A stretch of 64,000 bases of DNA from Pomacea canaliculata (GCF_003073045.1 NC_037602.1:7302464-7366463); one strand, 5' to 3'. Positions 47,949 through 62,500 are shown, counted from the first letter of the stretch. Numbers and translations are program-made. The notes: generated by a model from the letters alone, not told the origin.

Positions 47949-50900
47949 TCATTTCCATGATAAACCAAACAGTTTCTCAAAAATGCTTTTTGAGTCATCA
48001 AGCGATGGCTGTTTTGGCTCCAGCATGAGTCCAGACCTGTTCCTCCAGTGTTCTCCCCAGTTCCTGTCAAACTCAGACAATTTATCTGGAAGAAAATTGA
48101 CATTAACAGAAATATGCAGATTATTTTTACTTCAAAACAACTGAAACATAAAAACATTAGTCCCTGTTTCAGTATCTACATGGCTTTAGAGCAAAGACTA
48201 GGATAAGCACAATGAAATGGTGAGATGGAACCAATCAGTACCCTCTTAACATTTACGAGTAATAATGGTACAGAAATATTACAGAAATAACCAGAAATAT
48301 TTATAAAAATGTGAGGCTTTTTTTTTTTCATGCTTTGGAGCACAATAATTTCATCATTTTACCATAGCAGAATCATGTCACTAAAGACATGGCATTTTGG
48401 CAGCTTCACAGGAAAATCATAATTACACCTTATGGATTTTTTTTTATTTTTGTCTGTATGATTTTTTTCTTTTCAAATTATATGCATGCAATCTTTAAGA
48501 GTCTCTGCAATTAAAAGTAGCAGAATGTCTTATTTTCCACACAATAAAAGTGATAACTTTATACTATTTTTTCCTTCCTATCTAGTATTATGTAAATTCA
48601 TCTTTCTGTGTTCATCTTTATATACTTGCTCTGCAGATGAGAATATCACATTTATGAAAGGATTTGAAAGCTGATAAAAAATAAATTGTCCTTATTCAAG
48701 GCACAAGATCTACATAGTTATATGAAATTGACTGGGATTTCCATTATATTAGCCACAGACAACTAATCTATTCATTGTGCTTAATAATAATATGTAAAAT
48801 CATATGTCATAGTCTTACAAAGTTTTTAAGTGAAACTAAGCATCCAAGATCCTGCGCATTAATTAAATTTTGAAGCCTACAGCAAAACTATCTAGTGATG
48901 GAAATATGAGGGCTGGAGAATAACCATGAATAATGGCAAAGCTAATGAAAATAGAAATGTAGAATAAAACACTAATAAATTAATTACCCACAAGGAAATA
49001 TTTACCTTTTTCAATATTTTGAAAGGTTTCTTGCTTTTCAACAACACCTCCTTCACCTGTGATGGTTGTCACAGAATGTGAACTGTCACCAATTTTTCTA
49101 GTGATGGTCTCTTCCTCTCTGCCACTTGAATCCCGAACAATACGCCTTTCCTCCACTTTCTGTGAATCATTTGATTGATATACATGTAGTACTATTTCTT
49201 TTTATACATAACTTTAGGCAACCATTTTACTCGTTTTGGAATCACAAAGAGTCCTTTCATACTATCCCAACTTTGAAGGCATTTGAATTTATGTCACCTA
49301 TGAAAATTTTTCATGATGGCAAACTTTTCATGTCATATATTTAACATATACATCTTTAGTATTTAAATTTAATCACTTATTTCTTGCCTATTATTTTGCA
49401 TAAAAAACTAAATTCTTTGCTTTAAACTTTTTTGTTGTCAACTTGCTTGGAGATTCAGCTATGAGGTACAACCATATTCCAAAAGAATCTTTAAGCATTT
49501 AAGCAACCTATGGGACTACAGAAAAAGCAATGCATGCAAACAGTTGGTGCAAAGCTACTTTAAAAAAACAGCTTCTGAAATATATAGATATATCAAAGCA
49601 AAAAAAAAATAAAAATAAAATAAAATAAATAAACCCTTACCCCATCTGGTCCTACTATGGTGCTGAAACTATAGCTGTTAGTGCGGAAGAAGTTGTGTGG
49701 CTGCTGAGGCTTAAGTGGAGATAATTCTCTTTGCTCTTGTCCTTTTAACAGATCAGCAATCTCTGAGCTGCTGGGAGACTTGGTATCTAAATCTGTAATT
49801 TATTCATTAAAGAAATGTATGACACCAGTTCCAGTTTAAAAAAATTAAATCTTTATTTTCAGGACATTTGCTCTTTACTTCACAAACAGATGTCTCTGGT
49901 GCAGGCTAGTAACACCTCATATTTATGCAACTGAAAATTTTAAAGCTGAAACACAAAGCTTGCAGCTAAAAAGATGACTAATAATTCCCTTTCCAGCTGT
50001 ATGTGCACCTACTAAGTTCTAGCCAGTTTACCACATGCTCACCTGAGTCTAACTTATCTTGTGGGCGGATTCTGTTCCACCTAGGTATGGTGAAGATTTT
50101 CTCAAACTGTGTACAAAAATATAAGACCTTATTTTTTTTTTTATCTTTTAAGCATGATTTTATGATATTAAAGAATGACAAAAAAATGGGACAAGGAATT
50201 TAGCATGTGTGATATACACACACACAGAAAAAAAGTAAGAAAAACTGAGAACTTAATAGGGGTAGCCAGTGTGTATGCATATAGATGTGTGTACACCTAT
50301 ATCAACACCAATGTTTGTGAGACTTGCAAAACACCCATTAACCTCAGGCATTTTGACATGCATGCAAAACACACACACGCACACAAAGAAATTTACTTTA
50401 ATACATCGCACCAGTGAATCTGTTTCCGGCAGGGTGGGTAAATTTTTTGCTGGAGGTGGTGTTGGCATGGTTGGAGGAGATGGTCTGCTTGGAGAAGCAG
50501 GAGATCTTGGAAGAACTGGTTCCGAGAGAGAAAATGGACTATGATTTGTATCATCTTCTTTCAGCATGAAGTTCCGTGGGTTAGTTTCATGCTGATGTGT
50601 GTGGGATCCCTCTGGGAAAGGAAATACTGCAATGGTAGCAAGTAAACTGCATTATAAAGTTAGTGCTTGTGGCATCTTACAAATGATTGGAAAACTAGAC
50701 TTAATATGCCTGATTATGCAAAGAAAACTTGTTAATTTCTGTAGTAATTCTGAAAAATATAATACTACGGCTCATTTTGTCACTGACATTTCTCAGAATA
50801 TATCTCCATCATTAAGTAACGCATGATTGTATAGTAAAACAACTGTAACTGGATTAAAAACGTATTAAAAAAAGAACTCACATGATGGCACTTCAGCAAT

Positions 50901-51360
50901 GCGAAATACCCGGAACATTTCCCTCATATGACGATCAACTTCTTCCATCTGGCGATTCATCTCAATTTCAAATTCACCGAAAACATCTGAATGAAGATTA
51001 TCCTCTGAGGACCAGTTCTCCGAATCATGTTCATGGCTAAAACATCAGGATATAATAATTTCATAATGACATTAAATTTAACACTTTATAGTGCTGATTA
51101 TGCTAATGTAACAATATTTAACTAAGTTATAATAATACAATCGTTTTGTTGATCACATTTAGACACATATAATTCTGATGCAACCTGTAACAGGGTTACG
51201 TACTCTGTAGTACAAAACAGAAAATGAATGTCAGCTCAATGTTACATCACATATGCGACAGTGACGTTAAATGTTGCTACATTTACCCGTAACCTTTGTA
51301 TCCTCCATCTGGAAACTTTGTGAATCCAAAGAAACGTTTGAATAGCTCTTCTGGGTTCAT
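47949..51360 (-). CDS. HAX1: HCLS1-associated protein X-1 (HAX-1)
   Basis: A small, poorly structured mitochondrial/ER-associated anti-apoptotic and cytoskeletal adaptor in vertebrates. Seven exons on the minus strand: 51360-51287, 51036-50882, 50626-50397, 50106-50043, 49792-49641, 49159-49006, 48085-47949, giving 321 residues (human 279). The match rests on the N-terminus MNPEELFKRFFGF, the central FRTNSYSFSTIVGPDG then KVEERRIVRDSSGREEETIT (human [24 protein letters not shown]), and the C-terminus LDDSKSIFEKLFGLSW. Exon 3 is Pro/Ser-rich. Its acceptor was set at 50626 because the nearer CAG would create a TAG codon with the preceding T. Its donor is ambiguous (AAA|GTAAAT chosen; CTG|GTGCGA upstream also keeps frame). 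The gene lies head-to-head with MALT1. Confidence 0.88.
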
Positions 51361-53521
51361 GTTATGGTCCACCCTATTGTTGACTGCTGAGTAAGACAAC
51401 AGACGTGTATAGGTTCGTGTGGTTCGTGCTAGGACGAACCTACGGTGTAAACAAAACTTCCAGAAAGCTCGTTATCCAATGGGAGCACGAACCAGCAAGA
51501 ACTACCACTCCGTATTTTTACCAAGAGTTACCGGGAGTGAGAAGGGGACAGGTCACAAAGTCATCTATGGCAGGGGTGTCGTCGCTGCAGCAATACGAAG
51601 TGAAAGTCATTTGATCCCATGAATTATGACTTTCGTTTGCATATCATGTGATACGCAACTCATGCAGGTTGATCAGAAGTGTCTCAGCGTTGATCAAAGA
51701 TTAGCTCTCCTCCGCGCATGTTTTAATGACGTCACATGAAACAACTCAATATCCAGGGAAATCTCCCATCGTCATTAAAATTAGAAGAATAGTACAATCG
51801 GCCATAGTTTTATTTTAACTATTAGAGTCTAAGAGTTATTTATATTCAAAGATAAACATGACCGTCACGCTTCAAGGTGTAATTCTACAAGACTTTGGGT
51901 AAAATAAATGTCTCTGCCATTAGGTGTGCCGATTGGCTGTACCTTGAAAGACGTCACAATTTCTAGGGAACTTCCTGGTACTATATTTAGAACAAGACCG
52001 TACTTGTAATTGGGTTTGTGGCACTTCAATCGAAAACATCGCCAAAAAGCATATCTTTAAGCAGGGTAGGTAACATTTTATCTGCGTGACATAGAAAATA
52101 TAGTGAAAATCAAGAGACCTTTATGTTTTTTTCACTTAAGTATGCCTGTTCGTATCGATGTCAATCTCACACAAGTTTATATATATGTGAGAGTGACGAG
52201 TGCGATTTTGGATTGGAACATATACATATTTCACGATATCAGAATTGTTTAGTGGGAGTTCATCAGAGATATATTTTCAGATTAGAAAAGCACCTGAAGT
52301 TTTTTTAAAATTTAGTAATATTTTCAAGAATACTAGGACTGGGACCATCTTGTTGACAATTTAAGTGTGCGTGCTTAGATTACCTATGGAGGAGCACCAG
52401 AGAACTAGAAAACATCTTTTCATGCTTCTTATATAGTGATCAGCGGTGAATATGTTTGATCACCTATCATCCCAGGCATGGTTGTCAGTGGAACCTCTTG
52501 CCATCAGAATATTACAATATTGACAGCGGGGCACTTTTGCTTCCTTAGGAATCAGTATTCAAGTTTCTTAACCATCATATGGGTCTTTTGAAAAAAATAT
52601 GCTAATTAAAAGGAAAAATACTGCTGATCAAAGCCGTCACATTCAAAAAATTTTTTTTCATTTGTTTTTATTTTAAGGTTCGCTGTTGTATACAAAATAG
52701 ACAAAAAAGAGCAAAAGTTAATAAGTTCATTCTCTAAAGAACTATATGTAACATGTTATTTGTTGTAACAGTAAACAGTTACTGTTTGATTTAAAAAAAA
52801 GTAACCTAGTACACTCTGATTCAAGATGTGACAGTCTTTTATCCTCCATTGCTATCAGGGTATAGAACAGAATTTATTTAGCTGATTGAGCAATATCCTG
52901 TTTGTTAAACAGCGTTCATTTCCTTGTACTGGTATTTTTAGTATCAGTGCATTGCAGAGACCATTTTAATGTCAAAATTTTGTGAAAAGAGCTGTGAGAG
53001 CTGTGAAAAGAGGAATATTAAAATTTCTTTTATAACCACTGATGCAGTAAGTTGAAAAATTGGATGGGGTTGAGTAAATAAAAATACAGGTGCGACAGAT
53101 CTTTTGTTCTTTATGACAGTCTTGTTTGTTTATCTGACCTAGTTTAATTTTCTCAAAGTTATTCTTTTGGCATATTTGAGATAGAAAGGAGAAAAAGGAA
53201 AAAAAAAAAGAAATCTTACTGAAAATAAAATACACTTCTTTGCACTGTTTTGTGACTCTAGATGTGATTGTAAGCCTTGGGTAAATCAACAACAACTTTG
53301 TCCTTATCTAGGTGGCCTCAAGGAATACAGATCATGTCTGCTCACAATAGTTGATTCTCATCTACTTTGGATTGACAGCGCCTTCATATGTGGACATTTT
53401 GAGAAGAGAGAAGAAATAAATGTTGAGTCATCAATGGAAACAGATGTTGATGACATTTTTAGGGTATGATAAAAAAAGAATGTGACATTCTGTTTTTCTC
53501 ATGAGATAATAAATTAGGAAA
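51361..53521. promoter_or_regulatory. Divergent HAX1/MALT1 intergenic region with likely MALT1 5' UTR
   Basis: The two start codons are 2.16 kb apart and point away from each other. Near 52020-52065 a stretch ends in GCAGG|GTAGGT, a plausible donor of an untranslated first MALT1 exon. A segment from 53312 (after TTATCTAG) to 53462 (before GTATGA) could be a second one; it has a short upstream frame (ATG at 53335 ending after six codons). These UTR exons are inference. No TATA box was recognised. Confidence 0.35.
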
Positions 53522-56500
53522 ATGGACTATCAGCTAAAATTCCCAGAGAACACAAATGTGCGTCAGCTCCCAGGAACTATTATGAATAGGCTGCGGGATA
53601 CATTGGACAGCCTTTCAACCAGCAACTGCAGCTACTGGAGGCTTTTTGCTGCCAGTTTATGCGGAGACTTCAGTTTCACGTAAGTCTTTTTTGGTCACAT
53701 GCATTGGTTTGTTCGTATGTTGATATCTGTGCTATCTATATGTGTGATATCTATATGTTGATAAGTGTTGCAATCTGATGCTAATTAACACATTACACCT
53801 AGGATGTTTATAATTCTGACCACTGTTACCTCAACAGGCAGTAACCAAAAAGTCCAGGCAGTGACTGAAGGTTGCATGACAACTACAATCAATAGTCAGA
53901 GCCAGTCCCTTTATGTTTAAAGTTTGAGATTAAGATTTTGAGATTCCAATTTTTTTTTATTTCTAAAAAATCATTTATGGTATTAAGGAAGTGCAAAGAA
54001 CAAGGAGATACTTTTAGACAAAAACCTCAAACATATTTTTTTAAATTCTAGGCATCAGAATACTGCAAACATATTGTGTTTAAATTTGCAAGTTAAAGGC
54101 TTTTTTTTTGGCAGGGTGGATGATAGAGTATTCAAGTATTGTTTAAATTACATGGGATATTTGTTGCAGCAAAAGAAGAGTTTAAAAAATGTTTGGTGTC
54201 AGCCTGATGACAATACTCAGCATATACTCATTGTGTCTATATCGACATATATGGACAGAGCAAGCATGACATTGTCGGTTTTCTGATTATCAGGGCTATG
54301 GAGGTGGAGAAAATGGCCCAGTGTATATACAGCAATGGCAGCCCTGCACAGCAGTTGCTACTGCAGGTTGGAGCACGTGGGATGACTGTACGTCACCTGG
54401 TAGAGCTTTTAGACAAGCTAAGGCTAGACACCATCCTTATTGACCTTGTAGAATACCGTAAGTATGTGCAGCACTGTGGCTTCTTGGCTATGTTGCATTT
54501 ACAGCGATTCTTTTACAGTGTCTTGACTTCAGCTGCTTGTTCATACGAGCTTGTTGTGCATACCTCACTCAGCAACCCTTAGCACTTGCTTGGTCATAAT
54601 GTGGGCCTTAGATGATTGTTACCAGATGACATTATTAGACAGGAAAGTAATGTAGAAAACTATCTGTCATTTGCTTTAATAAGCTGTTATCATCATCAGC
54701 ATCATCATGTTTGCATCAGACAATGAAGCCAAAAAGATCTTGTGAAGTTTTCCCTACCTAGAGATTATGACTTTCTAATGATCTTTCTATAAGTGCTGAT
54801 GATGTTGCTACTGCTGGTTATTTCACTGCTTGAAAGATTTGAAAACATCAGTTTCTCATGTGCACTTGTTGTGATGTGTAAAGATCAGTTTGCTCACACC
54901 AATTTTTCCTTTTGATGGATCTGAATATTAAGGTAGTTAAGTATATTTTGTGTTTATTCTGTTGATTTCAGCTACCAAGTCAAGGCATGTTTCTTATTTC
55001 TATTTTACTTGAGTAGACCCAATCACATGATAAAGAGATCGAAAGCACTTTTATAAATTAAGATTTTAAATTAGCTCTGTCATGGCAGGGGAGGTAAACT
55101 GGATATTTTGAAATCTCTGCTATCATTTCCTCACCACCTCTAGATATTTACATAACAGTACTTTCTCTGACCTCAAGATGAGAACGAAGGCCCAGGAAGA
55201 CCAATAGTTATTAAGGCAGCAATTTCAGCCTCAGAAATTGTAGATTTTCTTGTCTGATATTCCAGCATATCTCATCTGATTTTTTGTAGGACTTAGCTAC
55301 TATATGATCAATATGGATTCTATAGTAAAATGTTCTTGTTGACATCGTTAGATATGTAGTTAATGTCACAGTTTGATGTCATAAATTAGAATTTATTTTT
55401 AGCTATTGGCAGGCATAAATAATTGTAACTGAGATTCTCTATCACCTAAATTCTGTTCTAGAACATGTGAGAATACTGACACAGCCAAAAGAAGCAGTCA
55501 CTGTCTATGAGGGAGATCAGATTGTGTTGTCAGTTGAGGCTAATGGAATTCCATATCCTCGCTTTCTCTGGTATCGCTCAGAAACACCCATCACTGGGGC
55601 CACAGATTCAATGTTGATAATCAATAATGCCAGGTATATTCCCTTCATTATTTTCTGTATTAGGAGGTGAATTTACATTTGACTAGGTTAGATATACATC
55701 AAACATGCTAAAATCTAATCTCTAACAACTACATGCTGATAATTTCAGCCTATATTTATTGTGCAAGATCTAACACACCTATTCACAGTACACACAGCAT
55801 TCACTTTCTTCTTTTTGTTTGGCAATATATTTTCACAGGTACTAGTTAGATTGATTCATGAAGTTGAAGTATTCTGAAAGAGATAAATATCACTTAATTG
55901 TAGGCTGTTACAATCAGAACACCCTTGGAAAACTTTGATATTACCTGTTTATGTACTAGTGAAATCAGAAAAATCTTGTAATAGTTAACCCTCTTAGTAC
56001 TGCATAAAAATATAATTGCATAATAAAACAAGGGCATATTTTTTAAGACATCAGTTGGTGATGCTTGTTTTTATACTTTGCTGCTCTGAGGTAAACAGTA
56101 GACCACGAAACCTTTAAATTTTTGGAAAGGAGAAAGCTTGAACTTGAAAATTCGCAGTTTACTATTATTGGGTCCTATAAGCAGAGTCATGTTTGTGGCC
56201 CATTGCGCTAAGAGGGTTAAGCACCACTTTGTATGCACAGAGTCAACATCTGTGATCTGTCTAGAAAAGTGTTGCATTGCAATGGGCCAAATACTGAAAG
56301 TACTTGTGGATAATCCACTTAAGTATTTATTATGACCTAACCTTGTAAAATTCCTATAAAAAATCTTTTGTTTAATACAGTTTTGTTTTAGACTGTAGGA
56401 GTGCAATCACTTCTGTAGTGAGCTTAGATTAACACCGTTGTCTTTCAGATCTGATCAAAGTGGAGTATATACTTGCCTTGTCTACAATAATTCAGAAAAA

Positions 56501-59500
56501 GGCGAGTTTACAAATTATTCAACTGTCTCCGTCCTTCCAAAACCCCAAAAGGAAACCAAAGGTATGAATTTTTCCCCCAAAATAATGCAAACCCTTTCAT
56601 TGAGTCATGTATTTTCTTATTAAGATTTTACTTTACAGAAGATGGACTAATCCTGTCTACAATTATATGTTTGGTGGCATGTTAGTGTATGTGGATGTAT
56701 ATATATGTTTGCTTAGATTTTTGGATTTGGGGATGCACAAGAACACACTTTGTCAATCATATCTGTAACCAACTTGTGATTGCTTCCTCTAGCCACTCAA
56801 CTTAGTGCAAGGCAATCATATGGTATTTGTTGGCTTTATAGTCTCAGCTGTTGTATTCTGTATTTGCTAGTTTTATTGGGCGGTCCAGTGGTGCAACAGT
56901 TAGCGCCTGTCATCAGTACAATGAGGGTTGGCTGTCCTGGGTTTAGCTCTGGTCTTGGGCATGCGGATCTTTCTCTGCATATGGTATCTGCTTGAGTGCC
57001 CTCAGTTCAACATTTTTGCATTGTAGCAGACAGCTGTTGATCTATAAACATATTCAAACACTTTTAGAGGTAGATGTCCTGCTTAAGTGGGGTACCTTTA
57101 CTAAAGGTCTGGGTGTAAGAGACTATTTCCCAAGATGAAGGTATACCTCCCCACTACTTCTGTCCTCAAGATACATGCCTACAAACATCACCACGCACAG
57201 AAAAGTCAAAATTATAATATCTTATTTGTACACATATACACTTACTGATGTGGTTTCAGCTCTCCTGTTGGCTGAGGTTTCACATGGATGTATCTTAGTA
57301 CAATTCCGATGTATGTGGTGTTTACCTCTGTCAGTGCAATGTGATGATTGTAGGTGTGTATACTGAAAATGGAAAGGTAGTATTAACTTCACTTAACTTG
57401 ACTCAATTATTATTAAAAAATTTGCACCCTACTACACCTTTAAGTTTTCCCAAGAACAAAGACAATTTTGGTGTTTCCAGAGTCTTGCCTATTAAAGACT
57501 GCATTACTGCATACTCCTGTGCACAGTTAAGCAAATTATTCTTTTCTGTTTTAGAACCTTTTACAGAGAATGGTCTACCTTACCCTGTTCCTGGAAAAAC
57601 AGGTGAAATGGGTTTGTGAAATTTATTTTGTTAGTTGCGCAAGACTGAGGAAAAAAGCATTTTACCTACTTTTAAAAAACTAGCAAATTATATATATACA
57701 TCTGTAATTTCATTTGGGTTCTTAATTTGAAAGTTCAAAATTGGGTTTAAAAAACCTGTTAGAAGAGTTTGGGTAAGTTGGTGTAAGATTTTTTTTTTTC
57801 CTGTGAAATCTTTATATCATATACTTGTTGGTATGGTGCACATGTAAGAGTTTGGATCATTAGTGAATACCAGATTACAAATTATTATATCAGGGGTTTT
57901 GCATAATAAAATCAAAGTTAAAGTGATATTTTGCAATCATTCATATGAAGATACTATATGAGAGTTTATATAAAAGTGATTTTCATTTCCAGAACCAGTA
58001 TATACGCTGCCAGTCATTATTCGAGAGCCTGACCCTACAAGCACACCTCTTGGCAGTACCTTCTGCTTAATTTGTGATGCACGGGGCCACCTTCCTCTGA
58101 CATACACGTGGTTGTTAAATACTCGGCCAGTGTACCAGTGTCAAACAGGGTATTACAAGGTGGGGCCAAAAATATTGCCAAAAATGACCATTCAAACATT
58201 TTAGTATAAGTTAGGAAGCCAGAACAACTTAAGAGTCCCTTTTTTTACCTTTGTTTTTAATAGACTTATCCTCCAGTTCCTTTGAATCATATAATTAAAG
58301 CACTCCTAGGTTTTTAATACTCATCCTGGTGCATATAATACAGATTTACATGCAGTGAAGACCTGCTATTACAGGTGGATCAGGCTGACAGTTCCCATGA
58401 TGGCATTTACCAGTGTGAAGTAAACAACCAGTTTGGTATGGTCAGAAGTCGAGCAGTTCCTGTGTGTGTGACAGCACCAGTCTGGCCGATGTTTGATCCC
58501 ATGCCATGTGAGGTTTTTGAAAAGTTGATCATTGCATTTTCTGTAATGAATCCATCATCCTTATACTCATTATCACGATTTCTAATGATTTTATGATAAA
58601 GGACAGCTGTAAATTTATTTAACCAGCATATTGACTATACATTTTGGAGAGCTAGAGTACCAAAATCTCAACGGATTTACTATAACACTTTTGTGAAATA
58701 TGTCATGCTGAAATTCCAGTTTTGAAATATAAATACAACAGGGAATAGAAGCTATGAAGTGAATATAATAAGTTTTTTCCTTGAGATTGGTTCTTTATGT
58801 GTCTTGGAAAAAAAATGAAAGCATAACTACAGGTTCTTACTGGAGTTTGAAGAGAACAACAATCCACTCTTTTCTTTTTCTTTTCTTTATTCTTTATACA
58901 GGTGACTCATGATTTACATATGGAAGGTATTTGATAGGAATGTGCATAATTAAAAACTTTGCATAGTGTGAAAATATATTTTAGATGTAAAAATGGTCAC
59001 ATTTTGGAATTGCTTGCTGTCAGTTTGACTTTATTTAGTTGTATCAAAAATTGTCTATAATTTGCTTTCATTCATACACCTTTTTTTCCTGTGCTGCCGG
59101 TCAAAATCCATAATTCTGTGTGGGAAGCATTTCCAAATTTTCTTCTAAAGATATAGTTTTCAAGACTGCTTTGAGTCATTTGAGCTGCTTTGTTTGAATG
59201 TCTGTATGACATGATGATGCTTTAATACAGGTACAGGTTAAAGCGGACACAAAAGTATTCTCAAAATGGCATCACATTTTGGGAGGACAAAGAAAGACAG
59301 ACAATTATAGGTAGACCTTATGTAATCGTTACAATAAAGGAAGGGCAAAAGAGAAGTTACAGTTAGCAGGAACACACGCAGAGCAAGTGGCTGTCTGTAC
59401 AGTGCCTTTTATTCTTTGCAAGGCACTTTTTCTGTCAGTTTGGCTCCACCACTGATGTATCATTGGAAATTTGTTTTGATTACAGGCATGTAGGATGCCA

Positions 59501-62500
59501 TGGTCCTCACTACCAGAGACAATATGGAGAAAATTATAACACAGTATCCAATAGACTGATGATATTTTTGCAAGTTGCATGTGTTTTTGTTTTTTTTAAA
59601 TAAAGTGTGTTTTTCAAAATTCATGTAGTTTAAACATACAGTAAATTGTGAGTCACCTTTTCTCCATGGACATACCTTTAAGTATGATTTACACTTCAGA
59701 ATGTTGATATGGATAAATATAAAGTACTATTCTGGCAATGCAAAATGTTTGCAAAGAGAACAGTGACATTGATGTGTCTTGATGTTCAGTGGTGCCGGAA
59801 ATTACAGAGCATCCAAAGTCTTGTCATGTTCAGCTTGGAGGTCATGCCATCTTCCGCTGCAGTGCTCAGGGTTCTGGTCATTTGCGGTTCCAGTGGTTCA
59901 AAGACTGTGACTCCATTCAAGGCAAGTATAACTGCATGATGAGTAAACAAAGAGTACAGAGGTTCTTAGTCCTGCTTAAAAAACAAACTCTCAGAGCAGG
60001 TTCAAGTTTCCAGGCAGCTGTTGTTTTTTTTTTTGTTTTTTTTTTTTGCATAGCTGCATTACATAGTACATTGGTCAAGATAGAGAAAGAAAATCATGAA
60101 TGACCAATATTATTGGGATGAACTAGAAGAGTTCAAAACTGAAGCATCAACAAATGTTAAAAACTACTTTTACGCTTTTTCACTCCCCTAACAGGTGCAA
60201 ATGACTGTGAATTCAAGGTGTATAATGTAAACAACAGAGCTGCAGAAGGTGTGTACATGTGTCTCATTTCAAACGATCATGGGCAGCGCATAACCAAGGG
60301 GGCTGTACTGCAGGTGCGGGACATACCCTCCTTCAGACATTTTTTTGGTATGTCGCTTTACATCTTGATTATCATTTTCATATGAATTTCTTTGAATGAA
60401 GATTAGTTTGTTATGATTCTGTAATTTTACAGCACTCTTTTCAATAGGATTGTCTTAGAAAGTCACTGATATGTTGAGAAAAATTCTAATGCATTTATTG
60501 TGTTTGTGAAAGGACTCTTGAATCCCAGTGTTAAACAAAGATTATTTTTCATTCAGTGTGTACACTTGCCAATGGTCAACAATTAAATGACATTCGAATA
60601 TGTGCATGTCATGTGTGTCTTGAACAGCCACAGACAAACTAGCATTGCTGATTGGCAATTATGACTACAGGAGTCAACAGCCATTGCGAGCTCCTCAGAC
60701 AGATATCCAGAACCTGTCCAACATCTTTCAGGAAGTTCTTGGCTTTAAGGTATTAAGCTTTGACACTGTTGCATGCTTTTTAAATTAGGAGTGATTCTTT
60801 GAGATTTTGTCAAATATCTGGAGATATTTAAAATGAAGATAAATGTAAGGTAACATCTATTTCACAGCTTCATGTTCACTATTCATAATTTTTTATTTCT
60901 GATAGCATTGTTAATTCCTTTAGCTCGAAGATTGTCAAAGACCCAATCCATAGCTTTCACAGTCCTTTTGTATTTGACATCCTTAGTACTTGGTTCAGCA
61001 ACATGTCTGTGAGACAAATAATATTTTTATTCATTGGCATGATGAGTAACATTAATGAAATTTTTATCATTTTGGCATGCCTGCTGATAGGTTGTGTCTC
61101 TGCTGAACCTGACACTTGTCGAGATGCTGTCAGCTGTAGAAGAATTCTGTGAGCTTATTGACTCTGGAGTCTACTGTGTGTTCTACTTCTGCGGGCATGG
61201 CTTTGAGGAGAACAACCAATGCTACATTCTCCCCAATGATGTTCCAGTTGACTACAAGACAGAAGAGTGTCTCTCTGCTGATCTTGTCCTTGGCAAAATG
61301 CAGCAGAAGCGACCTAAAGTTTGCTGCATGATCCTCGATATTTGTCGCAAACCGTAAGAATAAATAATGATTTAAAAAGGTCTTTTTGTTTTCTCAGAAT
61401 ATGTAATTTTGTATTAATAAATAATGATATGTTGATTAGTTTAAGGCAGGCTCAAAGTGCTTTACTAAAAAAAAAAAACAACCACACGAACATAATAATA
61501 ATGGATGCTGGTCTCAAAAACCCCTCCCGACTGAAAAAATAAATGAATGATATAAAATGACTATATAAAATATTCCGTAAGTTGCCTCAAGGTTCTTCTG
61601 TTCCTACAATCCTGAAAAGAAGTAGCTAAAATTATTACTATATATCATTCATATCCGTTTTAAAAGTATTTGTCCCAGTTGCCAGCCTTACATAAGTTAT
61701 ATTACGCTTCATATATTTCTGCATTTACAAGTCTTTATGCCATTTCCTGTTTTATTTTTAGGTCAGAAAATCCAAGTCAGGGTCCAAACGCACCACTCAT
61801 GAAGCGTTCACCAGTAGAAGATGGAAACACCATTGTCTGCTATGCCACGTGAGTAGTAATTCAAACACATTTTTATTTGAGTCCATCTTATATTTTTACA
61901 GTAGGAGGGTGGAGAAGGAGCTTTATTCTAGAAGATATCTGTGGACTTGTTGTGTTCAGGGAGACATGGCGTTTTCCAGTATTCAAGTATCCCTGTTGTT
62001 AACATCATATATTGATTTCTCAACCCCCTTTTTTTTCCTATTCTTATTCTTTAGGAGTTGTGGTTTGGCTGCATATGAATCTCGCCCTGAGAGCAAGGGT
62101 ATTCTTGTCACTCATCTTGAGAAACTTCTAAGAGAGCCAATCAGCATTGAGGAAATTTTCCGCAAAGTCAGAGAAGGTACGTTGAGATTTTAGGTGGAAT
62201 TTTTCATCGTAATGGGAAATGTAGAGTATTTCTTAGTTAACCTTAGAATACTGCTCTTAGGAATTAACATCGCTTCATGAACTTTTCACCCCTTGATTTC
62301 AGTAACTGCTAATTTTTTTGGTCTATGTCCATTTTAGCCAAAACTAGTGAAACTTTTATTTGAAAGCGATATGTCTTATACTTCAACATTGCTGAAGAGA
62401 GATACAGAAATATTTTTGAATAATACAGAAGAAAAACACTTCAGATTATGACCATATCAAAAGCCAGAGATCAAAATGCTAAGTATTGCTGATGTCTATG

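Noticed and set aside
50600..50626. Nearer CAG acceptor for HAX1 exon 3
   Set aside because: With the preceding phase 1 T it would create TAG. The upstream CAG at 50627-50629 keeps the frame open and gives LFPFPEGSH.
58508..58520. MALT1 exon 7 donor at GAG|GTTTTT
   Set aside because: It is in phase 0, whereas exon 8 needs phase 1. CCAT|GTGAGG five bases earlier fits both consensus and phase.
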